Below are positions 35,771 through 43,858 of a DNA stretch of 55,428 nucleotides, one piece after another. The stretch lies in IMG/VR virus record IMGVR_UViG_3300034102_000073, positions 1-55,428 of that record; one strand, given 5' to 3'. How positions within the stretch are numbered: the stretch's first letter is position 1; every line of letters starts with the position of its first letter. Position numbers and translations under genes: made by a program. The notes beneath the pieces were generated by a model that saw only the letters and a list, made by a program, of their open reading frames with translations, did not search any database and had not been told where the DNA came from. The stretch is from a virus.

Positions 35771-35774
35771 ACCT

Positions 35775-36680
35775 TTACAGGGTGATAACAGCCTGAGTCA
35801 ACGCTTCAGGTTTCACAACCTTGTAGCCATACACTTGCAGACCACGGATGATGTTGCCGAACGTGGTTTCAGAGCGGATGGTTTCCATGTTGGTCATTTG
35901 CGAAGCAAATGTGAAACCCATCTTGTGACCGCCGATAACGCTGAACTTACCAGAAGACACGTTCAGGTTGTGGCTCACATAGAGGGTGAAGCGGTCGATC
36001 ATGCCGAGACGACCATTGCGCAGCGGAGTCATGCTGTCACCGGTCAAAGACGCATCCTTCAGGTCAGAACGCTTGATGTAACCAGCCATCTTAGCCGGGA
36101 TAACCAAGAAACGATCTTGCTCAGGAGCGTTGGCTTCGTCAAGAACAGTACCCATATCAACGATCAAGTCGATGACGTTGGTTTTGTCGATGGCAAGAGC
36201 CGAACCGGTAGTGCCAAGGTCGATGTCACCAGAGATACGACCAGCAGTTGCGCCTTTGTTCAAGGCGGAAATGTCTGGAAGGATGTCGGTGAGAACGCGC
36301 TGGTCAATCTTGATCTTCATACGCTCGGAAGCGTCTTTAGACCATTGATCCATCAGGTTGATGTCCGACTGAACCTTGTCCACATCATCTTCGATACAGG
36401 CAAAATACTCGCCCTTGTCGATCACGAGTTGGAGTTTTGGCTTGTCAGGATTTTCAACCGACAGCGTTTGACCTTTGACATAGGTCTTGATGGTGATCTC
36501 AGGAGTGGTACGGATATTGACCGTATCACCGTGCTGACGAATCTCGCCTTCGTAATCAGTATTGGAAATAGCAGCCAACACAGTTGCGTCGTAGAAATTC
36601 TCGATCAGTTTGCCCGACCAGATTTCGGGAATGAAATTGCCGCTGTAGTTAGGGCGGCCACCTGCGTTAGGAAAAGACAT
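35775..36680 (-). CDS. Major capsid protein
   Basis: A 301-aa capsid protein of the HK97-fold group, P22/N4-like in its short form. Visible: FIPEIWSGKLIENFYDATVL near residue 17, a DTVNIRTTPEITIKTYVKG beta segment, and the SKDASERMKIKIDQRVL helix (spine helix), followed by a domain ending AYGYKVVKPEAL-like strands. It assembles the shell around the scaffold encoded just upstream. Position after portal and scaffold and the flanking hairpins support the call. Confidence 0.88.
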   Translation of the reverse strand: MSFPNAGGRPNYSGNFIPEIWSGKLIENFYDATVLAAISNTDYEGEIRQHGDTVNIRTTPEITIKTYVKGQTLSVENPDKPKLQLVIDKGEYFACIEDDVDKVQSDINLMDQWSKDASERMKIKIDQRVLTDILPDISALNKGATAGRISGDIDLGTTGSALAIDKTNVIDLIVDMGTVLDEANAPEQDRFLVIPAKMAGYIKRSDLKDASLTGDSMTPLRNGRLGMIDRFTLYVSHNLNVSSGKFSVIGGHKMGFTFASQMTNMETIRSETTFGNIIRGLQVYGYKVVKPEALTQAVITL

Positions 36681-36694
36681 GTTAGTTCTCCAAA

Positions 36695-37744
36695 TTAAGC
36701 GTTAGCAACAATGCGCCCATCTCGCTGTGCAGCGAAGATGTCGCGTTCGATGCGGTCACGCTCAGCCTCTCGCCCTTTGTACTTACCCTGACGGACATCG
36801 TTGAAAAAGTCCTTAATGTCAGACGGAGAGTACTGGCGAGAAGTTTGACCAGTGGGTACGTTCGTGCCGCGTCCGCGACCCGGCGATACCTGCTTTTCAA
36901 GTTCTGAGGCAGACCGATTAGGTTGAGCATTAGCAGTCGATTGGTATCTACCAGTAGCTTGAGAGAATGTACTGAAGAAAGCCGCTACACGTTCCACATC
37001 GAGATTCTGCTGTGCCTGCTCTAGATACACTTGACGGTTCATTCCTGTCATCGGATCAACTTCTAGTAGCCAACTTTGGAAGTCAAGATCATTATTGATA
37101 TGCTGCCAGTTGGGTACGAGATGTGACAACGAATTCCAGAAACGATCCTCAGCACTAAGTGCTTGTTGCTGAGCAACTCGCTGTACCTGAGGCACAACAG
37201 ATGTGTTAAGGCTGGTAGCAATTTGGCTGATTGCGTTTTCAAGCGCAGCCAGCTTGCCGATCATAGGAACAAGTTCCTCTCTCGACACTTTGCGCATTAC
37301 ATCCAGCGACTCACCATACTCCTCTTTCTCTTTATCAGAGACGAGAATAGGAGCCTGCATACTCGCAGGAGCCTGAGATGGTGCGGCAGATAGAGACGAA
37401 AGCAACTGCTCCATCTGACTAACACGGGACTGCAACTCTCGATTAGTGGCGTGTAAGCGCGGAACTTCCGCGTTGTACATACCCTGAAGAGTTCGCCATT
37501 TCTGAGCATAAGTCTCAGAATTTGCGTCGTCATTGCTTTGCTCTGTACCTGACGACGGCGCAGCATTTTCAGTAGCAGCACTGTTGGCAGCAGGCGCTTC
37601 ATTCTCAGCAGGCGTCCCAGCGTCGGGGGAAGGGTCATTAGACGATGGAGTATTCTCCGCGCCTTCGGTTCCCTCGCTGTTGAGTTGCTTGTAGAGTTCC
37701 TGAACGGCCTCAGTCTGTTTACGAATTTGCTCTGGTAATGCCAT
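36695..37744 (-). CDS. Scaffolding protein
   Basis: A 349-aa, acidic, mostly helical protein. Residues 20-75 are a disordered Glu/Asn/Ser/Pro/Ala-rich stretch; residues 80-120 form a coiled coil (TYAQKWRTLQGMYNAEVPRL, then LQSRVSQMEQLLSSL). The C-terminus is basic (SDIKDFFNDVRQGKYKGRE), as in scaffolds that bind the inside of the capsid. Position between portal and major capsid protein is the classical one. It guides procapsid assembly and is then removed. Confidence 0.85.
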   Translation of the reverse strand: MALPEQIRKQTEAVQELYKQLNSEGTEGAENTPSSNDPSPDAGTPAENEAPAANSAATENAAPSSGTEQSNDDANSETYAQKWRTLQGMYNAEVPRLHATNRELQSRVSQMEQLLSSLSAAPSQAPASMQAPILVSDKEKEEYGESLDVMRKVSREELVPMIGKLAALENAISQIATSLNTSVVPQVQRVAQQQALSAEDRFWNSLSHLVPNWQHINNDLDFQSWLLEVDPMTGMNRQVYLEQAQQNLDVERVAAFFSTFSQATGRYQSTANAQPNRSASELEKQVSPGRGRGTNVPTGQTSRQYSPSDIKDFFNDVRQGKYKGREAERDRIERDIFAAQRDGRIVANA

Positions 37745-37755
37745 GATGTACGCTC

Positions 37756-38007
37756 CTATCGGTGTGCGTTAAAAGAATTTTGGGGCGAGGATGAATCCTT
37801 TGCCGCCAGATCAGGGGCATCTTTGACGAGTTTGTAAATCTCGCCCAATACCTGACACCGCCCCTGTTGGAGTGCCGGGTTGTTTACTGCCTGCGGCAGT
37901 TGTTCTAGCTCGTGCATACGCCAGTCTTTCAGAAAGTCCAGAATCTCTGGATACTGTCTGACTGTGACAGCGAACGCTTTGATAACTTTTGGATCGGGGC
38001 GGATCAT
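37756..38007 (-). CDS. Small helical protein between portal and scaffold
   Basis: An 83-aa helical protein: FAVTVRQYPEILDFLKDWR and ALQQGRCQVLGEIYKLVKD. Proteins of this length and pattern occur between portal and scaffold in many podoviruses. The ATG overlaps the portal stop (ATGA). No function known; a role in head assembly is inferred from position. Confidence 0.72.
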   Translation of the reverse strand: MIRPDPKVIKAFAVTVRQYPEILDFLKDWRMHELEQLPQAVNNPALQQGRCQVLGEIYKLVKDAPDLAAKDSSSPQNSFNAHR

Positions 38008-40052
38008 GCTGCCCCCGTCTGTTTATTCGAAACTACATTACCCTCTGCTCCGCCCTTAGGCGCACCATCAGGCTGCGTAGGAGTAGACGTAGCGCCTTTA
38101 GCTTGCGACATAGCAAGCCGCGCCTGCGTACGCGATTCAAAAAGAGCTTTCTCTTTGGACGGAATAAGCTCGTCCACTGGCATCTGAAGTCCCTTAGCCA
38201 CTTCGCGCAGCACTGCCGCACGCCCATCTTTACCCATGATCTCCATGTCGATCTGGTTGGCAGTAGCAGTTAGGAACTCGATACGGCGAACATTCATCTG
38301 CTCTTTGTTCGCAAGGTTAATTGCTCCACGCGGCATGATGTCGAGGTCACCCTTGATGGATTCATCCTCGTCGTACCGCATGTTGTAGATGTACTGTCTC
38401 TCAACGATAGGCTTAATCACATCCGAATCAATGTGCATCACCACTTGCCGGATGCCCTTACCAGCCGACCCCATCAGCATGGACAGTCCAGATGATGTGC
38501 GACCTGCGCCCTGTACATTGAGGTCACCGTATAGATATGCGGGAATACCCGAATGGTCGTCAGCCAGTCGGCTGAACTTATCGTAAACAGCGACAAGCGT
38601 ATTCGCGTTGTCCTCAGGCTGTGAGAAACGCACCGCTGGTGCGCTCGACCCAGCCGGATCGTTCATTACCTGCCAGATTTTCCACGGAGAGATTTGAGTA
38701 ATATCTTCGTTTGCCGGGAGACGTTCGAGATTAACTTCGACTTGAGGGCCACTAGCGATGCCCATGTTGTTGACAAGTGCCCGCGCAGCCGCGTTACATA
38801 CGTTCTGAATATCTTCAATAATCTCTGGTATGCCTTTACCCCAGAACGCACCGGGGCACTTGATAAAAGACGTTTTAGCATAAGGCTTCTCCCCTAACGG
38901 ATCGTAGTTTAGGACAGCCTTAATGACATAGTTACCTACTACCCAGACGTTTGCATCGTACTCTTTTGCTGAGTCAGGAACCTCATCTTCGGTCATCCCC
39001 CACTCCTGCAACATCTTGCCGGAGACTTTACCCCAGAACTCAAGGGCGTCAAAGATTTCAGTCGGACGCATTTCCGTATGGTATTTACGCTCCTCCTGTT
39101 CCTTGATTAGCTCGACATCTTGGTTGATCCAAGACTGTCCATTACCGATCTCAAGTACTTTACGAATAGCGTCGTCGTCATAACCCGGCACACCGATCAG
39201 GTCTGCCAGTTCCATACGAGTCAGGGGGTGATGCTCAAAGATGTAGCCCTCATGGACATTGGAAATGCCCGGCTCAGGAAAAATACGGAAGGGATCAACA
39301 CGCTCGAACTCCGGCGCAATCCGGTCAACAGGCAGGGCTGTAGTACGGCCTTGCTCGTCTTTACCCCAGCCTAGCGCACGCTGACGGCGTACCACTGGCC
39401 CTTTGATGAAGGCTGCTGGGAATGTGACCAGATCGGTGATGAAATCGTTGAACGCCTCAGCCCAGCCACCTTGAGCAAACTGATCGCTGATACGATGCTT
39501 CATACGATCAGCGCGGTTCTGAGCCTCTTGCAGTACACGGAAGCGGAAATCTTGCGAAATCATTTCGCGCAGTTCAGCCATCTCCTGCTGCGAGGGCGCA
39601 CGATCTTGTGCTTCGATGATCTTCATGACCTGATCGTAGAAAATCTTTTCTACCTCAGCCTTTTGTGCGGGCTGCAAATCAGGGATCGGAGTTGGCTGTG
39701 CATCCCACGGAGGAGTGCCAGTATCTAGGAGGATGTCCCTGAGCCAAGACTCCGCTGCGCGGCACTTGACTTCGGTAATCATCATGAACACTTCAGACCC
39801 GCCTTGTTTACGGATCGCTGTCAATTTATCTGCTTCGTACTCGCCGTTACGCTGGCGCATAGCCCTTAGCATCTTCTGCTCAATGGGCTTCTTAGCAATA
39901 CGCGCTGCGTCCCAACACTGCCGCAAGTAATCGGAGATACCCAGAATAAAGGGCGTGTTCTGGCGGTCAGCCAGTTCTCTTTCGAGCTGCTCCTTTTCGG
40001 CTTTTACAAGTTGGTCGTTCGAGACGACCCGCAGTATTGAGAGGCCAGCCAT
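38004..40052 (-). CDS. Portal protein
   Basis: A 682-aa podoviral portal protein. The ATG at 40052 overlaps the previous stop (TGATG); the TTG one codon earlier is less likely. It begins with a long helix, then WDAARIAKKPIEQKML and FMMITEVKCRAAESWLRDIL, and in the C-terminal half AGRTSSGLSMLMGSAGKGIR, a motif that recurs in T7-like portals. The dodecameric ring is the DNA entry point and terminase docking site. Confidence 0.87.
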   Translation of the reverse strand: MAGLSILRVVSNDQLVKAEKEQLERELADRQNTPFILGISDYLRQCWDAARIAKKPIEQKMLRAMRQRNGEYEADKLTAIRKQGGSEVFMMITEVKCRAAESWLRDILLDTGTPPWDAQPTPIPDLQPAQKAEVEKIFYDQVMKIIEAQDRAPSQQEMAELREMISQDFRFRVLQEAQNRADRMKHRISDQFAQGGWAEAFNDFITDLVTFPAAFIKGPVVRRQRALGWGKDEQGRTTALPVDRIAPEFERVDPFRIFPEPGISNVHEGYIFEHHPLTRMELADLIGVPGYDDDAIRKVLEIGNGQSWINQDVELIKEQEERKYHTEMRPTEIFDALEFWGKVSGKMLQEWGMTEDEVPDSAKEYDANVWVVGNYVIKAVLNYDPLGEKPYAKTSFIKCPGAFWGKGIPEIIEDIQNVCNAAARALVNNMGIASGPQVEVNLERLPANEDITQISPWKIWQVMNDPAGSSAPAVRFSQPEDNANTLVAVYDKFSRLADDHSGIPAYLYGDLNVQGAGRTSSGLSMLMGSAGKGIRQVVMHIDSDVIKPIVERQYIYNMRYDEDESIKGDLDIMPRGAINLANKEQMNVRRIEFLTATANQIDMEIMGKDGRAAVLREVAKGLQMPVDELIPSKEKALFESRTQARLAMSQAKGATSTPTQPDGAPKGGAEGNVVSNKQTGAA

Positions 40053-40282
40053 CAAGATTCCTTCTTGTACTTAAACAGATCGCGCTTACCGACTAGCTTT
40101 CTGGGTGTAATGTCGGTGGCTCCTAGCTCTGCGACTCGTGGTTTAGGAGCTTCAGGCTCAGGCATCGGTTCTTCTTCAGGAACGTACCCACCCTCCGCAT
40201 AGCCTTTAGCTTGCGGGCGGTATGGCTTGCCCATCTTCGGGTTATCCGAGTAGCAAGTCGAGGGTTTTCCTTTTCCGTTCAT
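40052..40282 (-). CDS. Small Pro/Glu/Lys-rich protein
   Basis: A 76-aa protein with a basic N-terminus (GKPYRPQAKGYAEGGYVP), a Pro/Glu centre and a Lys-rich C-terminus (RKLVGKRDLFKYKK). The GYAEGGYVP segment is like the GYKKGGKVP part of the protein at 25854-26036. AGGAGGAG stands 4 nt before the ATG. It is translationally coupled to the portal gene and follows the terminator of the terminase gene. Unknown function. Confidence 0.7.
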   Translation of the reverse strand: MNGKGKPSTCYSDNPKMGKPYRPQAKGYAEGGYVPEEEPMPEPEAPKPRVAELGATDITPRKLVGKRDLFKYKKES

Positions 40283-40340
40283 ATGCTCCTCCTACTACAT
40301 ATTGTAGTGTAGGTCTAGCAGGAAGTATATACGGGTGTCA

Positions 40341-40375
40341 AAGAAAAAAGAACCCCCGGATTTCTCGACGGGGGT
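40341..40375 (-). terminator. Rho-independent terminator after the large terminase gene
   Basis: Minus-strand stem ACCCCCG / CGGGGGT with a loop of 10 nt, followed by the T-rich run TTCTTTTTTCTTTG. It lies 48 nt beyond the terminase stop. This would separate the packaging genes from the head genes and reduce terminase read-through. Confidence 0.82.
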
Positions 40376-40423
40376 AAAGCCGCTGGAAGGGAACAGCGGG
40401 GCGAAGGAGAAATAAAACGACAA

Positions 40424-41809
40424 CTATGTCCACCCCACCGCCGACGCTGGCTTGATTTCCCGCCGCTGGGCGAGCATCTGACCCCCACCGGTAGTGATAT
40501 GGAGCATGAGATATTGTAACGCTTCGGCAACATGAGAGTGTTTGTTTTTCTCAATATCCATGTCGCCACGGGGTTTATACCTATAGCCCCCCATCATGGC
40601 GGCTTTGAGTTGAGTGCAGCCGGGATCGACAATGAACGCTGGATCGCCGTCAACCTGACGCATCAGGTATTCGTCCACCGCGTTGATTCGCGCCGAGACA
40701 TTATTCGTCTTAGCCGGGATAACCCGCAGATTCTCCGCCTTAATGATGTCCACAGCAGAACGCTCATCCGTCTGCGCCCGCTGAACACCCGCCGGATCAG
40801 TAACCACCAATATGGGCGCACCGGGGAACCTCTCGTAAAGTAAGGGCTTTAAGACGGTTCGGACAAATCGTTGGACACCCATGTCAAAACTGACCGCTTC
40901 CGCCAGCACGAGGGCACGGCCTCTGGCATCTTGTTGCCCGATGACGGCGGCTGGGGTAAGCCCCAAGTCCATCCCGATAACAATGGGTCGAACCCCATTG
41001 TTGATATAGCGAAGTTTCTGCTTAGCCATATGGTAGTCAGGCCGGAAATACTTGTACACCGGCATACCAGCCGAGGACAGTCCATACTCGCCGTCGATGT
41101 AAACTCGGATGTATTCTTCGGAACGACCCTGAGTGTCGTAGTACCCCTCTGGTAAGTTCTCGACGTTTTCTGCGTAGATGCTACGACCCGAAGGTTGCTT
41201 GAATACATCCCATCCGTTGTCATTGGGCGATACTCCGTCCTTGGGATCGAGTCCTTCCATCTGATAATACCACCAAGTATCCATGGTGGGAGGGTTAGTA
41301 TCGCCCCACATACCGTGCCAAGTCGGGCCACCATCCTTGGCTGAAGGAAAACGACCGATACGTTTGGACATTGCGTCCACAATATCCGGGTGGATGTCCC
41401 GGCACTCGTTGAACCACGCGAATGTCAATTCCAGCGAGTTCAAGTTGGCTACATCGTCCGCATCGTCCAGCGCACGGAACATAATCTCGCACTCTACGTC
41501 CCCCACTTTAAAGAAATAGGTCTTGGTGGTACGCATATAGTCGCCGCATACCCCCGGTGGGAACCAGTCGAGGAAAGTTTTGATCGTTGTATCCTGCAAC
41601 TGACGGGCAGTTTCACGGACAATCGCCGCTCGCGTCTTGCGAATCCCCTGCGCGTTGGGTTTTTGCATGGAAGCACGGCGGACAATCTCAAAAGATGAAG
41701 TCACGGACTTGCCAGAGCCGACCGGCCCCATCAAAACGCGCATTTTCGCGTTCGACTCCATGAACTTTGCCCCCGTAGGTGGGGGTGTGTAGTCAATATC
41801 GAGTGCCAT
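40424..41809 (-). CDS. Terminase large subunit
   Basis: A 461-aa packaging motor ATPase and nuclease. The ATG at 41809 overlaps the upstream stop (TAATG); an in-frame start 102 nt earlier would run into the neighbouring gene. Walker A is GPVGSGKS at 28-35, Walker B ends with FAWFNE at 130-135, and the RNase H-like nuclease begins IVIGMDLGLTPA with its acidic residue. The nuclease cuts DNA during packaging and the ATPase pumps it into the procapsid through the portal. Confidence 0.88.
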   Translation of the reverse strand: MALDIDYTPPPTGAKFMESNAKMRVLMGPVGSGKSVTSSFEIVRRASMQKPNAQGIRKTRAAIVRETARQLQDTTIKTFLDWFPPGVCGDYMRTTKTYFFKVGDVECEIMFRALDDADDVANLNSLELTFAWFNECRDIHPDIVDAMSKRIGRFPSAKDGGPTWHGMWGDTNPPTMDTWWYYQMEGLDPKDGVSPNDNGWDVFKQPSGRSIYAENVENLPEGYYDTQGRSEEYIRVYIDGEYGLSSAGMPVYKYFRPDYHMAKQKLRYINNGVRPIVIGMDLGLTPAAVIGQQDARGRALVLAEAVSFDMGVQRFVRTVLKPLLYERFPGAPILVVTDPAGVQRAQTDERSAVDIIKAENLRVIPAKTNNVSARINAVDEYLMRQVDGDPAFIVDPGCTQLKAAMMGGYRYKPRGDMDIEKNKHSHVAEALQYLMLHITTGGGQMLAQRREIKPASAVGWT

Positions 41810-42078
41810 TACGGACGATCCGGGAAAATTCCCTCGACACAGATGATTTTGCTGGGCTGCCCGATCTCCCAACCATGGACTTTCGTGCCATGCTCGTTTG
41901 TCGGACGCCAATCGGGTAGTTTGAAGTTATTGACACCATCGCCGCCGTAGGTTGTACCAATAATGGCGAACAACGGGGTGAAATCTCGGATGTTTATGGT
42001 CTGTCCGTCACACGATGCCCAATGTCTTGGTGCAAACTGCCCCGCAAACTCTCGTACTTCTCCAATATAGCCTTCCAT
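41809..42078 (-). CDS. Free-standing tail collar domain protein
   Basis: An 89-aa protein that is a phage tail collar domain: GEVREFAGQFAPRHWASCDG, LFAIIGTTYGGDGVNNFKLP and DWRP are the marks of the family, also seen in microcystin-dependent protein-like sequences. Normally the domain is part of larger fibre or collar proteins with tail genes; here it stands alone between the terminase subunits. It may be a virion spike or collar component, judged by family. The location is odd. Confidence 0.85.
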   Translation of the reverse strand: MEGYIGEVREFAGQFAPRHWASCDGQTINIRDFTPLFAIIGTTYGGDGVNNFKLPDWRPTNEHGTKVHGWEIGQPSKIICVEGIFPDRP

Positions 42079-42088
42079 ATCGCCCTCC

Positions 42089-42289
42089 TTAGGTCAGTGG
42101 TTCCACAAGCATAACCACAAACTCGCGCCCGCGCTTCTTATGCTTGGAGATTTTAGTCTTGAAAGAAGCTCCCGCCTCCCTTAGACCGGTTGTAAAGTTA
42201 TGATACTCAGCGGAACTGGTGAAAATTGCGGCCTTGAAGCCATCGTAAGTCTGATTAAGCCTGTTGGCTATGCTCAATGGTAGCGACAT
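42089..42289 (-). CDS. Hypothetical small protein
   Basis: A 66-aa protein that I do not recognise: a helical N-terminus (LSIANRLNQTYDGFKAAIF) and a basic middle (KISKHKKRGREF) with a beta-type C-terminus. It starts inside the small terminase gene, with 35 nt of overlap and GAGGTG before the ATG. The overlap with a packaging gene makes translational coupling likely. Confidence 0.6.
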   Translation of the reverse strand: MSLPLSIANRLNQTYDGFKAAIFTSSAEYHNFTTGLREAGASFKTKISKHKKRGREFVVMLVEPLT

Positions 42290-42749
42290 CCGTCACCTCG
42301 TTTGTGGATTCAGCCTCAATAACCTGCATCTCGTGATCTTTACCACCCAAATTGATGGTGATTCGCACACCGCCAGCACTATTGTCGGTCTGAATGTCGC
42401 CCTTCGGCTCCAACCCAGCCCACTTTACGGTCGATTTGATGAGATCAGCCTTCACCGCCGGGCTTACGCCGGGGTCGTGGATCAACATATAAGATGTTGT
42501 CAGGAGTTCTTCAGCCTGTGCGCGGGCCTTTAGGCGGAATGTCAACCCTTTTTCCTTGATCTCGGACTGGTAGTGTTCCACTTTTTTCAGGAACACCGGG
42601 TCTTTGTTGAACTCAAGGATGTCTGCGGCGGCAATTTTGTGCCGTGCGACTACTTCCTGCAACGATTCTCCGCTGCCTTCAAGCATCAGCGCGACATCAA
42701 AGGCCAGTCGGTCTGACCATTTCGTGAGTTGTAGAGGGAGAGTATCCAT
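42255..42749 (-). CDS. Terminase small subunit
   Basis: A 164-aa protein. Residues 15-60 contain a helix-turn-helix-type segment (LAFDVALMLEGSGESLQEVV, then AAADILEFNKDPVFLKKVEHYQ), residues 85-120 a helical oligomerisation region, and the C-terminus is beta-rich with an acidic tail. First gene of the packaging operon and upstream of the large subunit, which fits a DNA-recognition subunit. A promoter overlaps the upstream region; its -10 lies only 6 nt from the ATG and there is no clear ribosome site, so leaderless translation is possible. Confidence 0.8.
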   Translation of the reverse strand: MDTLPLQLTKWSDRLAFDVALMLEGSGESLQEVVARHKIAAADILEFNKDPVFLKKVEHYQSEIKEKGLTFRLKARAQAEELLTTSYMLIHDPGVSPAVKADLIKSTVKWAGLEPKGDIQTDNSAGGVRITINLGGKDHEMQVIEAESTNEVTDVATIEHSQQA

Positions 42750-42755
42750 GCGCCG

Positions 42756-42786
42756 ACTATATCACAGCAACTTACGGCAGTGTCAA
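42756..42786 (-). promoter_or_regulatory. Putative sigma-70 promoter for the virion operon
   Basis: On the minus strand TTGACA (42781-42786) and the extended -10 element TGATATAGT (hexamer TATAGT at 42756-42761) are separated by 19 nt. The hexamers match 6/6 and 5/6 to consensus, the 19-nt spacer is long and the TGn extension compensates. Transcription would begin close to the ATG of the small terminase gene. Confidence 0.6.
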
Positions 42787-42938
42787 TAGGGGGTATATAG
42801 ATATTAGGAAGATTAGGCGGCGGGGCTAACTTTACACGATGCTTTTTTGGGGTCTTGTTTTGAGAGGTTTACTACACATGGGGGGCGGCTCGAATCGCCA
42901 GTCCATGTGCCCCCCTCCCTGCCAGTCCGAATCGACTG

Positions 42939-42974
42939 CGACCGACCGCGACCGCTCGACCGACCGCGACCGCA
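42939..42974. repeat. Two 18-bp GC-rich tandem repeats
   Basis: Two adjacent units, CGACCGACCGCGACCGCT and the same ending in A, at 42939 and 42957. Within each unit a shorter CGACCG motif recurs. The GC-rich block contrasts with the AT-rich regulatory region at 43881-44512. It may be a protein-binding site or the result of slippage; no function is assigned. Confidence 0.8.
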
Positions 42975-43112
42975 AAGCCCTAGCATTTGCTGGTAACTTG
43001 ACACTTTCGTCAGGTTCTGCGAGTCTGAAATTGTCGATGCAAGACAGCACCGACAGAGCAGGCGAGTTGCCTAGCTCACCTGTTCTTTGACAATTAGGCA
43101 TGGAGAAATGAA

Positions 43113-43415
43113 ATGACTAATGTCATGGATCGTCCGACACACGTACGTGTCATCGTCGCCCCTAAAGCAGGGTACTTGAAACTTGAGGGCTGCGCTGCTG
43201 ATGCCACTGGCACAGTGTTCAAAGCCGATCAACACAAGGAAGTTTACAACTTCATGGTGAAGAAAGGCAAAGAACTCAAGCGCGAAGTCAAGGTTTGGAT
43301 TCAGTCTGCTGGTGCAAAAACACCAGAGATTAAATTCAACAAGTGGGATCAGAAACCTTACATGGCTCTGATCGACGACACACAACCCAAAGCATCCGCT
43401 AAGGTTGTGTTGTAA
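43113..43415 (+). CDS. Early protein, paralogue A of a tandem pair
   Basis: A 100-aa protein homologous to that at 44513-44833: both have PTHV, PKAG, EG near the start, then FMVKKGKELK (or YMVLKGKELK), and IKFNKWD / IKFNKYD followed by PYMAL / PYVAL and a V-V/I-L end. I estimate about 40% identity by eye. It follows the leader CATGGAGAAATGAAATG and has its own terminator, so it is probably a strongly expressed monocistronic gene. I do not recognise the family; a small basic beta-rich DNA-binding protein is a guess. Confidence 0.82.
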   Translation: MTNVMDRPTHVRVIVAPKAGYLKLEGCAADATGTVFKADQHKEVYNFMVKKGKELKREVKVWIQSAGAKTPEIKFNKWDQKPYMALIDDTQPKASAKVVL

Positions 43416-43424
43416 GTAAGAGAC

Positions 43425-43451
43425 CCCAGCCGGTAACCCCGGCTGGGTTTT
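43425..43451 (+). terminator. Rho-independent terminator after paralogue A
   Basis: A 9-bp stem CCCAGCCGG / CCGGCTGGG with a 5-nt loop is followed by TTTT. It is 9 nt after the stop of paralogue A and separates it from the next small gene. Confidence 0.85.
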
Positions 43452-43473
43452 CCTAAACTCTCTGGAGATAAAG

Positions 43474-43650
43474 ATGAAAGAGACTATGCAAAAACCGTGG
43501 CTCACGGAACTAGAGCAAAAACTGGCAGACCGTGTAGAGCAGCAAAACCTGTACTTTACACAGACTAGCAAGTTCATCCGCAGGGAATGGGATATTGAGT
43601 TCAAACAACTCAAAGACCAGAACTGCCACGGTATCAACCAGCGGTACTAA
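43474..43650 (+). CDS. Small hypothetical protein
   Basis: A 58-aa, mostly helical, charged protein: MKETMQKPWLTELEQKLADR at the start and KFIRREWDIEFKQLKDQ later. It has a good ribosome site (CTCTGGAGATAAAGATG) and stands between two hairpins, so expression is likely. No family recognised. Confidence 0.7.
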   Translation: MKETMQKPWLTELEQKLADRVEQQNLYFTQTSKFIRREWDIEFKQLKDQNCHGINQRY

Positions 43651-43655
43651 CCACA

Positions 43656-43675
43656 GGGAGGGCAGACGCCCTCCC
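43656..43675 (+). other. Hairpin after the 58-aa gene
   Basis: A perfect 8-bp stem GGGAGGGC / GCCCTCCC with loop AGAC starts 5 nt after the stop codon. The following TACTTTC is not a good T run, so it may be a partial terminator or 3'-end stabiliser. Confidence 0.65.
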
Positions 43676-43693
43676 TACTTTCAGGAGAATGAA

Positions 43694-43852
43694 ATGGAAA
43701 AGATCATGGAAATCACATTCGCCATCATCGGCACAATACTGACCACAGTTGCACTGATTCAGTTAGTACCCGAAGGGATGTGGCTCTCACTGGCAGCACT
43801 GGTGATTGGCCCACAGATGATAGCGATGGCGATACGATCAGCAAGAGACTAA
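43694..43852 (+). CDS. Small membrane protein (two TM)
   Basis: A 52-aa protein made of two hydrophobic segments, ITFAIIGTILTTVALIQLV and MWLSLAALVIGPQMIAMAI, with a short basic end. The ATG at 43694 follows CAGGAGAATGAA. Inner-membrane protein of unknown role in early infection; an exclusion or host-membrane effect can only be guessed. Confidence 0.75.
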   Translation: MEKIMEITFAIIGTILTTVALIQLVPEGMWLSLAALVIGPQMIAMAIRSARD

Positions 43853-43858
43853 CCACAG

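Larger units (their letters stand above)
42750..43112. other. Divergent intergenic region between virion and early blocks
   Basis: A 363-nt gap without a supported gene. It separates minus-strand virion genes from plus-strand early genes and so must hold the promoters of both blocks. It contains the minus promoter at 42756-42786, the GC-rich tandem repeat at 42939-42974, a CACATGG / CCATGTG inverted pair around 42878-42912, a TTGACA at 42998-43003 without a good -10, and the leader of the first early gene. ORFs of 83-89 codons that cross the region lack ribosome sites and look like artefacts. Confidence 0.7.

Noticed and set aside
35835-36698. 287-codon ORF antisense to the major capsid gene
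   Set aside because: It mirrors the capsid codon pattern, has no ribosome site of its own, and the product has no recognisable features. The same applies to the 308-codon antisense ORF at 8928-9854 opposite the giant gene.
40291-40318. Promoter for the portal operon (TACAAT on the minus strand, near an ACTACA / TGTAGT palindrome)
   Set aside because: The -10-like hexamer has no -35 at 16-19 nt; the nearest TTGACA is 29 nt away. Not enough to call.
42878-42925. A GGCTCGAATCGCC stretch that looks like a tRNA T-arm
   Set aside because: The stem around TCGAAT is short, one pair is mismatched, and there is no matching acceptor stem, D-arm or anticodon arm at tRNA distance. The GGGGGGC / GCCCCCC arms are only about 35 nt apart.
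42839-43090. 83-codon plus-strand ORF and an 89-codon minus-strand ORF in the divergent region
   Set aside because: Neither has a ribosome site, the composition is driven by the GC-rich repeat, and the products show no folded-protein pattern. Promoters are expected here instead.
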